Below are positions 1 through 7,481 of a DNA stretch of 64,000 nucleotides, piece after piece. The notes under the pieces were generated by a model, which was not told where the DNA came from, made no database searches, and was given only the letters and a program-made list of their open reading frames with translations. Both the position numbers and the translations under genes were made by a program. Every line of letters starts with the position of its first letter. Within the stretch, counting starts at the first letter, position 1. The stretch is from an uncultured Rhizobiaceae group bacterium (GTDB lineage Bacteria > Pseudomonadota > Alphaproteobacteria > Rhizobiales > Rhizobiaceae), in NCBI GenBank assembly GCA_947501445.1, contig CANMVS010000004.1, positions 248,001 through 312,000 on the forward strand. The letters are read 5' to 3'.

Positions 1-2
1 TT

Positions 3-200
3 GTCTTTTGGGTACCTTTGGAAATCGTGCTTTTGTATCGGCATTTTACCGCTGAAATGGGTGCGACAGAGGCCTGGGTTACCTTCTGTGTTTTGATAAT
101 CAACGCCATATCGCTTGTATTTGACGTCGTTGATACGCAGCGCTGGTATGGTGGTGAAAGAGACGTGATCGGCTTCGAGGGGCAGCCGGTACGCCTGTAG
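3..200 (+). CDS. C-terminal end of a membrane protein (5' truncated by window edge)
   Basis: An open frame enters from the left edge and stops with TAG at 198-200, leaving about 65 residues. It holds one strongly hydrophobic segment (roughly residues 22-40 of the visible part) followed by a polar tail ending in PVRL. This looks like the last transmembrane helix and cytoplasmic tail of an integral membrane protein. There is no convincing start codon with a ribosome-binding site inside the window, so the start probably lies upstream. The family cannot be recognised. It could be a chance open frame, but the hydrophobic pattern favours a real gene end. Confidence 0.45.
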   Translation, partial: VFWVPLEIVLLYRHFTAEMGATEAWVTFCVLIINAISLVFDVVDTQRWYGGERDVIGFEGQPVRL

Positions 201-366
201 AAAGCACCTTTGTTGCCTGATTGTGGCAATTCTTTATTACCCCTGGATGCCATTGCGTGGGTATTTTACTCAATCCTGCTCATTTGTTGCAGCGGTGTGT
301 CTTGGTATAACCGGCCGAAGCAGATACAATAGGCGTGAAACAAATTTGTCTTTTGGGGATAATGGG

Positions 367-1194
367 ATGAGATTACGTTTTGGGAATCTGCTGCGCGGGC
401 TTGGCCTTGGTCTGGCTCTGGTGGCCTTTAGTGCTCCAGCTGCCTATGCGGCCAAATGTGGCAATACGTCGGCCGGTTTTTCACAATGGGTAAAACAGGC
501 GAAGAAAGACGCAAAGGCCAAAGGGTTCAGCCAACGGACCATAAATGCCACATTGGGTAACGTCAGCTACAGGAAAAAGACCATCCAGCTGGACCGTAAC
601 CAGCGCAGTTTCAAACTCTCCCTCAATCAGTTCATGAAGAAACGCGGCGCTGCAACAATTGTCAAAAAGGGCAAGCAGTACAAAAAAAGACATAGGGCGC
701 TGTTTAACTCTATTGAGAAGCGATATGGCGTGCCACCGGGTGTCCTGTTGGCCATCTGGGGCATGGAAACCGGGTTCGGCGGATTTCTTGGCAATGAGGA
801 TACGATTTCGGCGCTTGCCACGCTGGCCTATGATTGCCGTCGCTCGGCATTTTTTACCAGAGAACTTTATGCAGCCATGACCATCGTCCAGCAGGGGCAG
901 ATGAGCCGCAAACAAATGCGCGGCGCGGCGCATGGTGAACTCGGTCAAACCCAGTTTTTGCCGTCCAGCTATGTTAAATATGCTGTTGACGGTGATCGCA
1001 ATGGAAGTCGCAACCTGATTTCATCCAAAGCTGATGCGCTGGCTTCCACCGCCAACTACCTGCGTGGTCACGGTTGGAAGAAGGGCCGTGGGTACCAGCC
1101 CGGTCAGGCAAACTATCGCGCCATCCAGGCCTGGAATGCTGCAAGTGTCTATCAGCAGGCCATTGCAATCATTGCAGCGAAGATTGACAGTTAG
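367..1194 (+). CDS. Lytic murein transglycosylase, MltB/SLT-type, secreted
   Basis: A 275-residue protein that should cleave the MurNAc-GlcNAc bond of peptidoglycan in the periplasm, releasing 1,6-anhydro products. Residues 1-29 form a signal peptide (basic start, hydrophobic core, AYA-A cleavage region). The catalytic signature is GMETGFG, with the presumed acid Glu134. GQTQFLPSSY and the later AIQAWNAA segment are typical of the MltB-type lysozyme fold. The C-terminal peptidoglycan-binding domain found in many MltB proteins is absent. The ATG at 367 is chosen because it begins the signal peptide; the open frame upstream of it has no such feature. A dispersed hairpin repeat follows 36 bp after the stop. 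Family confidence is high; in vivo substrate specificity is not shown. Confidence 0.88.
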   Translation: MRLRFGNLLRGLGLGLALVAFSAPAAYAAKCGNTSAGFSQWVKQAKKDAKAKGFSQRTINATLGNVSYRKKTIQLDRNQRSFKLSLNQFMKKRGAATIVKKGKQYKKRHRALFNSIEKRYGVPPGVLLAIWGMETGFGGFLGNEDTISALATLAYDCRRSAFFTRELYAAMTIVQQGQMSRKQMRGAAHGELGQTQFLPSSYVKYAVDGDRNGSRNLISSKADALASTANYLRGHGWKKGRGYQPGQANYRAIQAWNAASVYQQAIAIIAAKIDS

Positions 1195-1230
1195 GATATT
1201 TAAGATCCCAATCCACTGATGTTTGCCCAA

Positions 1231-1336
1231 TCTAGAGCAATTCATGTTTTGACCGAATCGGCAAAACATGAGTGCATCAACAAAATCAAAGGCCGAAACC
1301 GGCGTCCCGTTTCTGACAAAACGCGAAACGGTCTAG
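1231..1336 (-). repeat. Dispersed two-hairpin intergenic element, copy A
   Basis: About 106 bp beginning TCTAGAGCAATTC and ending ACGGTCTAG. It carries two inverted repeats: CATGTTTTG/CAAAACATG, and CCGTTTC/GAAACGG-like arms. Related copies lie near 1960, 25950, 34981, 35143 and 39461. In this copy the first stem has a T-A pair where other copies have G-C, which is compensatory change. Orientation is given relative to copies D and E, which read plus. Confidence 0.85.
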
Positions 1337-1446
1337 CTGAATGGTCGTTCTGCCGTACGACGGTATGTTCGGGTACCTGCGAAATAAATCCGGGGTTGGG
1401 TCTGTCATAATTTGCAAAACTGCATGTCGATGACATGAACACGTTG

Positions 1447-1460
1447 TTGATCCGTGTCAA
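1447..1460 (+). promoter_or_regulatory. FNR/FixK-type box upstream of uspA
   Basis: TTGAT-CCGT-GTCAA matches the Crp/Fnr-family palindrome TTGAY-N4-RTCAA used by FnrL/FixK in alphaproteobacteria. Its centre (1453.5) lies about 41.5 bp before position 1495. A CATTAT -10-like hexamer at 1483-1488 fits a start site there, which is the class II activator geometry. A separate palindrome, CATGTC-GAT-GACATG, lies just upstream at 1423-1437. Confidence 0.65.
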
Positions 1461-1516
1461 AGCAACCCGGTTTATCCTGCTGCATTATCCAATTCAGGAA
1501 CAAGCAGGAGATGAAC

Positions 1517-1963
1517 ATGTTCAGCAAGATTGTCGTGGGACTAGATGGTTCGGAAATTTCGAAAACCGCTCTGCGGTTGGCTTGTGATCTTGCCAATAAA
1601 TACGGGTCTGAACTCTATCTCGTACATACGCCCGAACCGCAGACCGTTGCTTTCGCCTTGGGAGCTGTCTCCGGGTACCATACTGCTACGACCATGCCGG
1701 CATCGGAAAAAATTACCGAGGCCGCTGACAAGATCATCAATTCAGGAAAGGCCATAGCAAAGGAGTATGGCCTGAGCGTTACGCACGCACAGGTGAAACG
1801 TGGCAATCCGGCAAATGCAATCGTTGCGTGCGCCACCGGGTGCGGCGCTGACCTAATCGTAACCGGACGTCGGGGCCTGGGCAGCATTAGCGCACTTGTT
1901 CAGGGAAGTACCTCCCAACAGATCGGCCATCTGGCAAAATGTGCCTGCCTCTCGGTCGTCTAG
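1517..1963 (+). CDS. uspA: Universal stress protein, UspA family, single domain
   Basis: A 148-residue cytoplasmic Usp domain. The N-terminus FSKIVVGLDGS is the usual first strand with the Asp contacting ATP. GRRGLG followed by GSTS fits the G-2X-G-9X-G(S/T) ATP-binding signature, so this belongs to the nucleotide-binding class. The ATG at 1517 is preferred over 1511 because CAGGAG ends six bases before it. An upstream FNR/FixK-type box suggests induction at low oxygen. The TAG stop lies inside the left edge (CTAGA) of dispersed repeat copy B, so the repeat supplies the last codon. The stress signal is inferred from the box, not shown. Confidence 0.9.
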   Translation: MFSKIVVGLDGSEISKTALRLACDLANKYGSELYLVHTPEPQTVAFALGAVSGYHTATTMPASEKITEAADKIINSGKAIAKEYGLSVTHAQVKRGNPANAIVACATGCGADLIVTGRRGLGSISALVQGSTSQQIGHLAKCACLSVV

Positions 1964-2090
1964 ACCGTTTTACGTTTTGTCAGAAACGGGACAACGGTGA
2001 CGGCCATTGATTGTGTTGATGCATTCAGGTTTTGCCGATTCCGTCAAAATCTGACTTGCCCTAAACCGTTTTACGTTTTGTTTCAGGGTA
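1960..2090 (+). repeat. Dispersed two-hairpin element, copy B plus a partial second copy
   Basis: A full element spans about 1960-2062, with a CAGGTTTTG/CAAAATCTG stem (one G-T wobble) and a left hairpin beginning ACCGTTTTACG. It is followed at about 2062-2090 by a second left half. It sits between the convergent uspA and carbonic anhydrase genes and includes the uspA stop codon. Confidence 0.8.
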
Positions 2091-2102
2091 CCTTTACCCA
2101 AT

Positions 2103-2759
2103 TCATTTTATATCGGGGCGGATGAAATCCTTGCTCTTGTGATCCATCACCCATAGTTCACCGGTTGATATATCAAACCAGGCACCATGCAATCGCAGTT
2201 TGCCCTTGTCTTCGAGAATTTTGACACAAGGGAAGGAACGCAGGTTTTCGATCGAGTTGCGAATGGATACACGTTCAAGCGCTGTCTGACGTTCTGAGGT
2301 TGTTAAAACCGTGCTGTGCTGAATTTGTGTTTTGACCGGTGCAAGAAGGCTCATCCACTTGCCAATGAAATCACCCGGCGACAATGGTTCAGCATTTTCA
2401 TCCAAAGCAGCTGCAATACCGCCGCAACGGCCGTGGCCCATCACAATGACATCCTTGACGCGCAGTGATTGGACAGCAAATTCAAGGGCAGCCGATGTTG
2501 AGTGAAATTCTCCGTCAGGCTCATAAGGGGGCACCAGATTGGCCACATTGCGCACGACAAATAATTCACCCGGGCGAGTGTTGAAAATGGTTTCAGGCGC
2601 CGCACGCGAGTCACAGCATGCGATGATCATTGTATCAGGCTTTTGCCCGGTTTCGGCCAGCGCGCGATAGCGCTCGCTTTCGCTGACATAACTTCCTGTC
2701 ATGAAATCTCTATAGCCGGCCAATAGTTTGTCCGGGAAATTCTTCAAGCGTTCAGTCAC
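2103..2759 (-). CDS. Beta-class carbonic anhydrase
   Basis: A 218-residue zinc enzyme interconverting CO2 and bicarbonate. The zinc and active-site motifs are CCDSR (Cys48, Asp50, Arg52) and HGRC (His109, Cys112), the standard beta-CA set. The following GGI and the N-terminal helical arm also match the family. Its start overlaps the end of the pyridoxal kinase gene by 8 bp, so the two are co-transcribed and probably translationally coupled. Length is normal for bacterial beta-CAs. No targeting signal is seen, so it is cytoplasmic. The repeat element between it and uspA may act in 3'-end formation for both convergent genes, but has no clear T-tract. Confidence 0.94.
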   Translation of the reverse strand: MTERLKNFPDKLLAGYRDFMTGSYVSESERYRALAETGQKPDTMIIACCDSRAAPETIFNTRPGELFVVRNVANLVPPYEPDGEFHSTSAALEFAVQSLRVKDVIVMGHGRCGGIAAALDENAEPLSPGDFIGKWMSLLAPVKTQIQHSTVLTTSERQTALERVSIRNSIENLRSFPCVKILEDKGKLRLHGAWFDISTGELWVMDHKSKDFIRPDIK

Positions 2760-3672
2760 TTAATCCTGCCTTGTTGGGGGTGTTTAAATTGGCTGCGTTT
2801 TTTGTTGATTGAATAATCCGACGGATCTGAACCATGGCGAAAGGGCGTACAAGACTGGTCGTTTCGCTTTCAAGCACCAGTTCATCAGCACCGCGTCGCG
2901 CTGTGCGCGTCAGAATTTCAAAAACCGATGATGTTGCCTTTTGGAGCGCGCCTTCATCGGATAGTCCGTTCATGATCTGGGCCAGAAATACTGCAGCAAG
3001 AAGATCGCCAAGTCCGTTTGGCGGGTTCGATATTTCCTGATGCTCTGCCATCATTGCATTGTTGCCACTGATCAACAGGTTGCCCGTTGCATTTGCCATC
3101 ATGGCAATGGCCGAGGTCACAAGAACGCGCTTGGGACCCAGAGCTGTGGCTGCACGCATCATGTCATTATTATCTGCCAATGCGGATCCGTACATCCATT
3201 CCAGTTCAAACCGATTGGGTGTCGCAATGGAGGCGAGCGGAATCAGTAAGTCCCGTATGGCACGGGCGGTTGCTTCAGGGACATAAAGCCCCCCCTTGTC
3301 CCCCATAACGGGGTCACAGACATAAAGTGCGTCGGGGTTTTTTTGACGAACTGCCCCAATCAGCCTTGCAATGTCGCCCGCCTGTTCGGCGTTACCAAGA
3401 TAGCCGGTCAATATGGCGCCTATTTCACCCAGCCAGGGTGCACGACACAGATCATCAATGATCAAAGTGAAATCGTCTGGCGGTAATACCGACCGGGTCG
3501 CCGGGCCATGGCCGGGGTGCCAGGGCAAAATAATTGTCGGTACAGCCCAGACGGGATGCCCCAGTGTTTCAAGTGCAAAGACAGCAGCGCGATTGCCAAC
3601 CGAACCGCGGATGACGTGGCTGGAAATGACCAGAACCGCTTTTGGTGCTGAATGCGCGTCGCTTGGCGGCAT
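2752..3672 (-). CDS. pdxY: Pyridoxal kinase PdxY-like
   Basis: A 306-residue ribokinase-fold enzyme expected to phosphorylate pyridoxal to pyridoxal 5'-phosphate with ATP. VISSHVIRGSVGN at residues 16-28 is the PdxY/PdxK substrate loop, CDPVMGDKGG is the conserved central motif, and PPNGLGDLLAA carries the anion hole and catalytic Asp of the ribokinase GxGD signature. It is the first gene of a two-gene unit with carbonic anhydrase (8-bp overlap), an unusual functional pairing. The start at 3672 sits just after the small membrane protein gene ends at 3701, so all three could share one transcript. Length is slightly above the usual 285-290 residues because of N- and C-terminal extensions. Confidence 0.9.
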   Translation of the reverse strand: MPPSDAHSAPKAVLVISSHVIRGSVGNRAAVFALETLGHPVWAVPTIILPWHPGHGPATRSVLPPDDFTLIIDDLCRAPWLGEIGAILTGYLGNAEQAGDIARLIGAVRQKNPDALYVCDPVMGDKGGLYVPEATARAIRDLLIPLASIATPNRFELEWMYGSALADNNDMMRAATALGPKRVLVTSAIAMMANATGNLLISGNNAMMAEHQEISNPPNGLGDLLAAVFLAQIMNGLSDEGALQKATSSVFEILTRTARRGADELVLESETTSLVRPFAMVQIRRIIQSTKNAANLNTPNKAGLSD

Positions 3673-3700
3673 CGGGGTTCCTCAATCAGGTCAATGAGAA

Positions 3701-3949
3701 TTAGGTGGTCTTGATGAAGTCGACGAGCCACAGGAGAAGCACACCAACGGCAATCAGCGAAAGGATCCGCCCGATACGGCTTCCCCAAACTTCAATCCTG
3801 TCCGATGCATCCACATCATCTGCCATGAAATGACCCTTGACGGACTTGGACTTGGCATTCAGCTTGGGTGCGCTCAGCAGACCGCCTTCTTCGTTCACCC
3901 GTTTGAGATCCCGTTGCGCCTGGCGAGCCTGATCGTCTTTTTTTGCCAC
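3701..3949 (-). CDS. Small protein with one C-terminal transmembrane helix, unknown function
   Basis: An 82-residue protein with a charged N-terminal half (KKDDQARQAQRDLKRV), a conserved-looking DRIEVWGSRIGRI stretch and a C-terminal helix of about 18 hydrophobic residues (LSLIAVGVLLLWLVDF). This suggests a tail-anchored inner-membrane protein. Small hypothetical proteins with a similar EIWGTRIGRIL-plus-helix pattern are, from memory, common in Hyphomicrobiales; no function is known to me. I chose the GTG at 3949, preceded by an AGGGTG-like site, because the upstream part of the open frame is Cys/His-rich and looks non-coding. An ATG further upstream at 4063 is possible but less likely. Confidence 0.6.
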   Translation of the reverse strand: MAKKDDQARQAQRDLKRVNEEGGLLSAPKLNAKSKSVKGHFMADDVDASDRIEVWGSRIGRILSLIAVGVLLLWLVDFIKTT

Positions 3950-4042
3950 TTGTCTGCACCCTGTTTTTTTAAGACCGTAGCGCAGTTCCGCATAAGTGTG
4001 AAATTGTTTCGGCTGCCCACATACCCAACAACGATGATATAA

Positions 4043-4080
4043 ATATCCTTTCTGCCTGTTCAAGCGGCAGAAAGGGATAT
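4043..4080 (-). terminator. Long hairpin downstream of the CMD-like gene
   Basis: Arms ATATCCTTTCTGCC and GGCAGAAAGGGATAT (one bulged base) enclose a 9-nt loop. On the minus strand it comes 40 bp after the carboxymuconolactone-decarboxylase stop and is followed by a weak T-rich stretch (TTTATAT). It is likely a transcription terminator or RNA-stabilising hairpin for the tetR-yciI-CMD operon. Confidence 0.5.
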
Positions 4081-4120
4081 CGGGTGGATTGAAGGCGCAA
4101 TGACCGTAAAATCGACTGAT

Positions 4121-4501
4121 TTACAGGCCGCCGTCTTCTTCCAGAACCTTCCGGGCTACGCGAAAACATTCCAGAGCTTGCGGAACGCCGCAGTAAATGC
4201 CTACCACGTGGATGATCGCGCGGATCTCTTCCATGGTAACACCATTATTGCGTGCCCCGCGGCAATGTATTTCCCACTCATGCATTTTACCCAGGGCACC
4301 AATCATGGCGAGGTTCATCATTGAGCGGGTTTTGGGTTCAATGACCTCATCACCCCAGCCAAAACCCCAGCACCACTCTGTCATTGCCTCCTGAAAGGGC
4401 CGGGTAAACTCATCTGCGGCACTGAGGTTTTTTTCAACATAGGCATCGCCCAGTGTGGATTTGCGTTTCGACAATCCTTTTTCAAATCGTTCCTGATCCA
4501 T
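4121..4501 (-). CDS. Carboxymuconolactone decarboxylase (CMD) family protein, PcaC-like
   Basis: A 126-residue CMD/AhpD-fold protein. Visible family features are the EPKTRSMMNLAMIGALG helix, the HEWEIHCRGARNNGVT segment with His, and a terminal EVARK-like helix. It lacks the CxxC redox pair of AhpD peroxidases, so it is closer to the PcaC (4-carboxymuconolactone decarboxylase) side than to alkylhydroperoxidases. No other protocatechuate pathway gene is nearby, so the true substrate is open. It follows a YciI-like gene by 82 bp and a tetR gene in the same direction, which suggests a small operon under that repressor. Confidence 0.82.
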   Translation of the reverse strand: MDQERFEKGLSKRKSTLGDAYVEKNLSAADEFTRPFQEAMTEWCWGFGWGDEVIEPKTRSMMNLAMIGALGKMHEWEIHCRGARNNGVTMEEIRAIIHVVGIYCGVPQALECFRVARKVLEEDGGL

Positions 4502-4583
4502 AATTCCCGTCCTGTGCTGGCATGATTGCCTGTCTTGTTGTTAAAAATAATCTGATTTGATAACCGTGGTTTTTGTGAAAGTT

Positions 4584-4871
4584 TCAATCAACCAGGAACT
4601 GCAATCGCGCGTCGGCCATCGAAGGTGTCATTTCGTGGACTTCTGCACTTACAACGTTTTCAGCCACAAATGGATCGTCCTTTAGCCGGCTTTCAAGGTC
4701 TGCTTTGGATGTATTATGTGCCAGGATCCCGCCACCGGCATCCGGTTGAAGTCTGCCAGCCAAAAGGAATACACCATCGTCAAAGCCGCGTTTGAGCCAG
4801 GCCATATGACCATCGACGAACTGGCTGACCTGACCTTTGTTTGCAGCAAATTTGAGTAGTACAATATACAA
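4584..4871 (-). CDS. YciI-like (YCII-related) protein, TTG start
   Basis: A 95-residue YCII-domain protein with a ferredoxin-like fold. The visible core has GHMAWLKRGFDDGVFLLAG, where the conserved His of the family sits near the start, then GGGILAH and a DPFV...ENVV segment. YciI-type proteins are small dimers, sometimes catalytic (dehalogenase, isomerase) and often of unknown role. I set the start at the TTG at 4871-4869 because GGAG stands seven bases upstream. Longer starts would run deep into the tetR coding region and give low-complexity Arg/Gln sequence. It lies between tetR and a CMD-family gene on the same strand. Confidence 0.8.
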   Translation of the reverse strand: MYIVLLKFAANKGQVSQFVDGHMAWLKRGFDDGVFLLAGRLQPDAGGGILAHNTSKADLESRLKDDPFVAENVVSAEVHEMTPSMADARLQFLVD

Positions 4872-4942
4872 TTTATTTCTCCGGGAATTGATGGTTGTTG
4901 GATCCGGTTCATTACGTTGCTGGCGTTGCCTGTTCCGCCTGT

Positions 4943-5542
4943 TTAATTGCCAGACTTGCTCTGGTGCACCATTGTGTTCGCGCTGATCGTGTCCAGCCAT
5001 TCGTACATCTGCCTGACTTCCTGCTGGACGAATGCATCGTCCTGAAATGCATTTGCCATGGTTGCAACGCCCTGACTGCGTGCGAGAAGGTGCAGTGCCA
5101 GCGCGTCAGCATCAGTTTCTCGGCCCAATGCCACAAATTGTCTGCGCAGCCATGTCCTGAACAGAGTGAACAGCCTGTTCGCCTGCCTCTGGGCCGAATG
5201 ATTGAGTTTAGCCAGCTCACTTGAAAGGGTACCAATGGGGCAGCCATACCTTTTGATTTTCTCACCATTGACAGTGAGAATGTCGATAAAGTTGCGAATT
5301 CGCGCCAAAGGGCTGGTTCCTTCGGCCTCCCAACGCGCCAACATTGTCTGCCTGTCAGCCAAACGTGCATTGATGACAGCATCAAGAATGTCGTCCTTGG
5401 ATTTGAAGTGGTAGTAGAAGTTACCGCGCGAGATTCCGACGGCATTGGCGATATGTGCAAAGGACGTATGTTCAAAACCCTGGCGATAGATCAGCTGATC
5501 GGCTGCATCGACGATCTGCTCCCGGGTTGTTTTGTTGCGCAT
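4943..5542 (-). CDS. TetR/AcrR-family transcriptional repressor
   Basis: A 199-residue regulator. Residues 1-60 form the TetR helix-turn-helix (EQIVDAADQLIYRQGF, then HIANAVGISRGNFYYHFKSKDDIL). The remaining helical domain is the variable ligand/dimer part and contains the C-terminal TetR_C-like LARWEAEGTSPLARI region seen in the AcrR/NemR-like subgroup. Two perfect palindromic operators (TAGGAC...GTCCTA) lie 16 and 43 bp upstream of its start, so it almost certainly represses its own promoter and the downstream yciI and CMD genes. The divergent PMH-like hydrolase gene starts 314 bp away and could also be affected. The inducer is unknown. Confidence 0.92.
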   Translation of the reverse strand: MRNKTTREQIVDAADQLIYRQGFEHTSFAHIANAVGISRGNFYYHFKSKDDILDAVINARLADRQTMLARWEAEGTSPLARIRNFIDILTVNGEKIKRYGCPIGTLSSELAKLNHSAQRQANRLFTLFRTWLRRQFVALGRETDADALALHLLARSQGVATMANAFQDDAFVQQEVRQMYEWLDTISANTMVHQSKSGN

Positions 5543-5557
5543 GCGTTAAATCCTTTC

Positions 5558-5602
5558 TAGGACAGTCGTCCTATTCAAGTCACCTTAGGACGGTTGTCCT
5601 AA
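5558..5602. promoter_or_regulatory. Pair of TetR operators (AGGAC palindromes)
   Basis: Two inverted repeats: TAGGAC-AGTC-GTCCTA at 5558-5573 and TTAGGAC-GGTT-GTCCTAA at 5585-5602. Their centres are 28 bp apart, about 2.7 helical turns. They sit directly upstream of the tetR start and are the expected operator type for a TetR dimer. Confidence 0.85.
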
Positions 5603-5855
5603 GTTGTCAATCGACCGTCGATTATTGAATAGCGGGCCATCACATTGCCAAAGAAATATTCTTGAAAGGGAAGGATTATGGCGTGAGGAACTGTTGCGAT
5701 AACACAGTGCAACATTGATGCTGGACAATTGCAGGCCAGGACCAATAACCTGATGATATCGCAGGGGTAACACCCGCCCGTTATTTTGAACCAGATTTCC
5801 ACATAGGGAAACTGCCGTTGTATCTTCTGTCCGATATACCGGGTTGGAGCCGATC

Positions 5856-7385
5856 ATGCCTGAAAAGCCGAACGTCATGTTCATTGTCATCGACCAGTTG
5901 CGCGCCGACGTTGTGTTCAGCGGGTTGGGCGACAGCGTTGATCTGCCCAATTTGCGGGCTTTGGCGCAGGAGTCCGTTGCGTTTCATCAGCATTATTCCG
6001 TTGCCAATCCCTGTGGCCCTTCAAGGGCGTCCCTGCTGACCGGCCAATATGCGATGAACCATCGCAGTACCCGTAACCGCGCCCCATTGAAAAATGATAT
6101 CACAAACCTGGCTTCCGAGGTGCGCAAGGCCGGACATCTGCCAATGCTTTTTGGCTATACCGATATGTCGCCGGACCCGCGTGCTTTCCACAGGAATGAT
6201 CCGGCACTTAAAAGCTATGAACAGCCGATGTACGGATTTGAGCAGATGTTGGAAATGCGGCAGGGTGAATCCTATCCATGGAGAGCTAACCTGATATCAA
6301 AAGGCTATCAGCTGCCCGATTATCGCGATTTTTATGTTCCCGTGGCAAAACCCGGCAAGACACGCCGCTTGGATGATCCGGCATTTTACGCGGCGCAGGA
6401 CAGCGACACCGCATTTCTCACCGATTCCTGCCTGAGCACCCTGAAAGCACGCGCAGGCGAAAGCTGGTTCACACATCTGACCTACATTCGCCCGCATCCA
6501 CCACTGGTCGCACCTGAACCCTACAACAGGATGTATGATCCCGCAGCCATTCCACCACCACACGGATATCGAAACGAGGAGGAGCAATGGGCAGTGCATC
6601 CGTTTTTTCGTGCGATCGCCGGAACCCAGACTGCTGCATCCTGTGTCGATGGTTTTACCGATTTCCAGGCCACCGAGGAAAACATACAGTTACTTCGGGC
6701 AATCTATCTGGGTCTGGCGAGCGAGGTGGACCACCATATCGGTCGTGTTATCTCGTATCTCAAGGAAAGCGGGCAATTTGACGATACTTTGCTGATCGTT
6801 ACGGCGGATCATGGCGAAATGCTTGGCGACCACCATAGTTGGGGCAAAGCGAATGTCTATGATGCAGCCTATCATGTGCCGCTGATCATCCGTGACCCAC
6901 GCAATTCATCGTCCCACGGCAGGGTGGTAACAAAACCGACCGAGACCGTGGACATCATGCCGACCATCATGGAATGGATGGGGCTGCCGGTACCCGCCTC
7001 CGTCAATGGCCACTCCCTGATGCCATTTCTCAATGGGACTGACACCACGCACTGGCGCAGTGACAGTTTTTCCGAGCTGGAATTTGGCAACCCGCTCAAG
7101 GATACAATTGCGCAGGGCAGGCTTGGTCTGCACTATCGCGATACAAGTCTTGGTATTTTACGCACGCAGGAATTTACGCTGGTCCATTTTGGCGGCGGTC
7201 TGCCTCCTCTGCTGTTCGACCATGCTCATCATGGGGAAATGCGCAACGTTGCCGGTGAGCCGGATTACACCGATGCGCTTTTGATGATGACGCGGCGACT
7301 TCTTGACCGGCGCATGGCCTATCCGGACACCACACTCTCGACCAGTGAGATTACGCCGGACGGGCCAAAAATACCGATTGGTTAA
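5856..7385 (+). CDS. PMH-like hydrolase of the sulfatase / alkaline phosphatase superfamily (paralogue 1)
   Basis: A 509-residue cytoplasmic type-I sulfatase-fold enzyme. Cys53 in NPCGPSRASLLTG matches the CxPxR formylglycine signature, so it should need a formylglycine-generating enzyme, not seen here. Metal and phosphate/sulfate-site motifs are VIDQLRAD (Asp13), YIRPHPPLVAP and TADHGEMLGDHHSWGK. VIDQ rather than VDD, the RPHPP segment and the overall length resemble rhizobial phosphonate monoester hydrolase (PMH), a promiscuous phosphodiester/sulfate esterase, more than choline sulfatase. The natural substrate is unknown. The ATG at 5856 follows GGAG by seven bases. It is followed by a DeoR regulator and an FAD/GcvT demethylase. 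A paralogue lies at 23094-24659. Confidence 0.88.
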   Translation: MPEKPNVMFIVIDQLRADVVFSGLGDSVDLPNLRALAQESVAFHQHYSVANPCGPSRASLLTGQYAMNHRSTRNRAPLKNDITNLASEVRKAGHLPMLFGYTDMSPDPRAFHRNDPALKSYEQPMYGFEQMLEMRQGESYPWRANLISKGYQLPDYRDFYVPVAKPGKTRRLDDPAFYAAQDSDTAFLTDSCLSTLKARAGESWFTHLTYIRPHPPLVAPEPYNRMYDPAAIPPPHGYRNEEEQWAVHPFFRAIAGTQTAASCVDGFTDFQATEENIQLLRAIYLGLASEVDHHIGRVISYLKESGQFDDTLLIVTADHGEMLGDHHSWGKANVYDAAYHVPLIIRDPRNSSSHGRVVTKPTETVDIMPTIMEWMGLPVPASVNGHSLMPFLNGTDTTHWRSDSFSELEFGNPLKDTIAQGRLGLHYRDTSLGILRTQEFTLVHFGGGLPPLLFDHAHHGEMRNVAGEPDYTDALLMMTRRLLDRRMAYPDTTLSTSEITPDGPKIPIG

Positions 7386-7430
7386 AGCCGGAATTCAAAC
7401 TCTGTCGGAGGAAAAACATAGAAACACTTT

Positions 7431-7450
7431 GCATTTTTTGGCAAAAATGC
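7431..7450. promoter_or_regulatory. Putative DeoR-family operator upstream of its own gene
   Basis: A 20-bp palindrome: arms GCATTTTT and AAAAATGC around TGGC, 31 bp before the deoR-family start. Its centre contains TTTGCCAAA on the minus strand, the same word found in front of the downstream FAD enzyme, which suggests one regulator for both. Confidence 0.55.
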
Positions 7451-7481
7451 CCAATTTGCTCTTATGCAAAGGAAATTGCCC

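Noticed and set aside
1231-1336. Reading repeat copies as small protein genes (frames with VLTESAKPECINKIKGR-like translations)
   Set aside because: The similar peptides at several sites arise because the underlying DNA repeat is similar; stops, missing starts and hairpin covariation point to a non-coding element.
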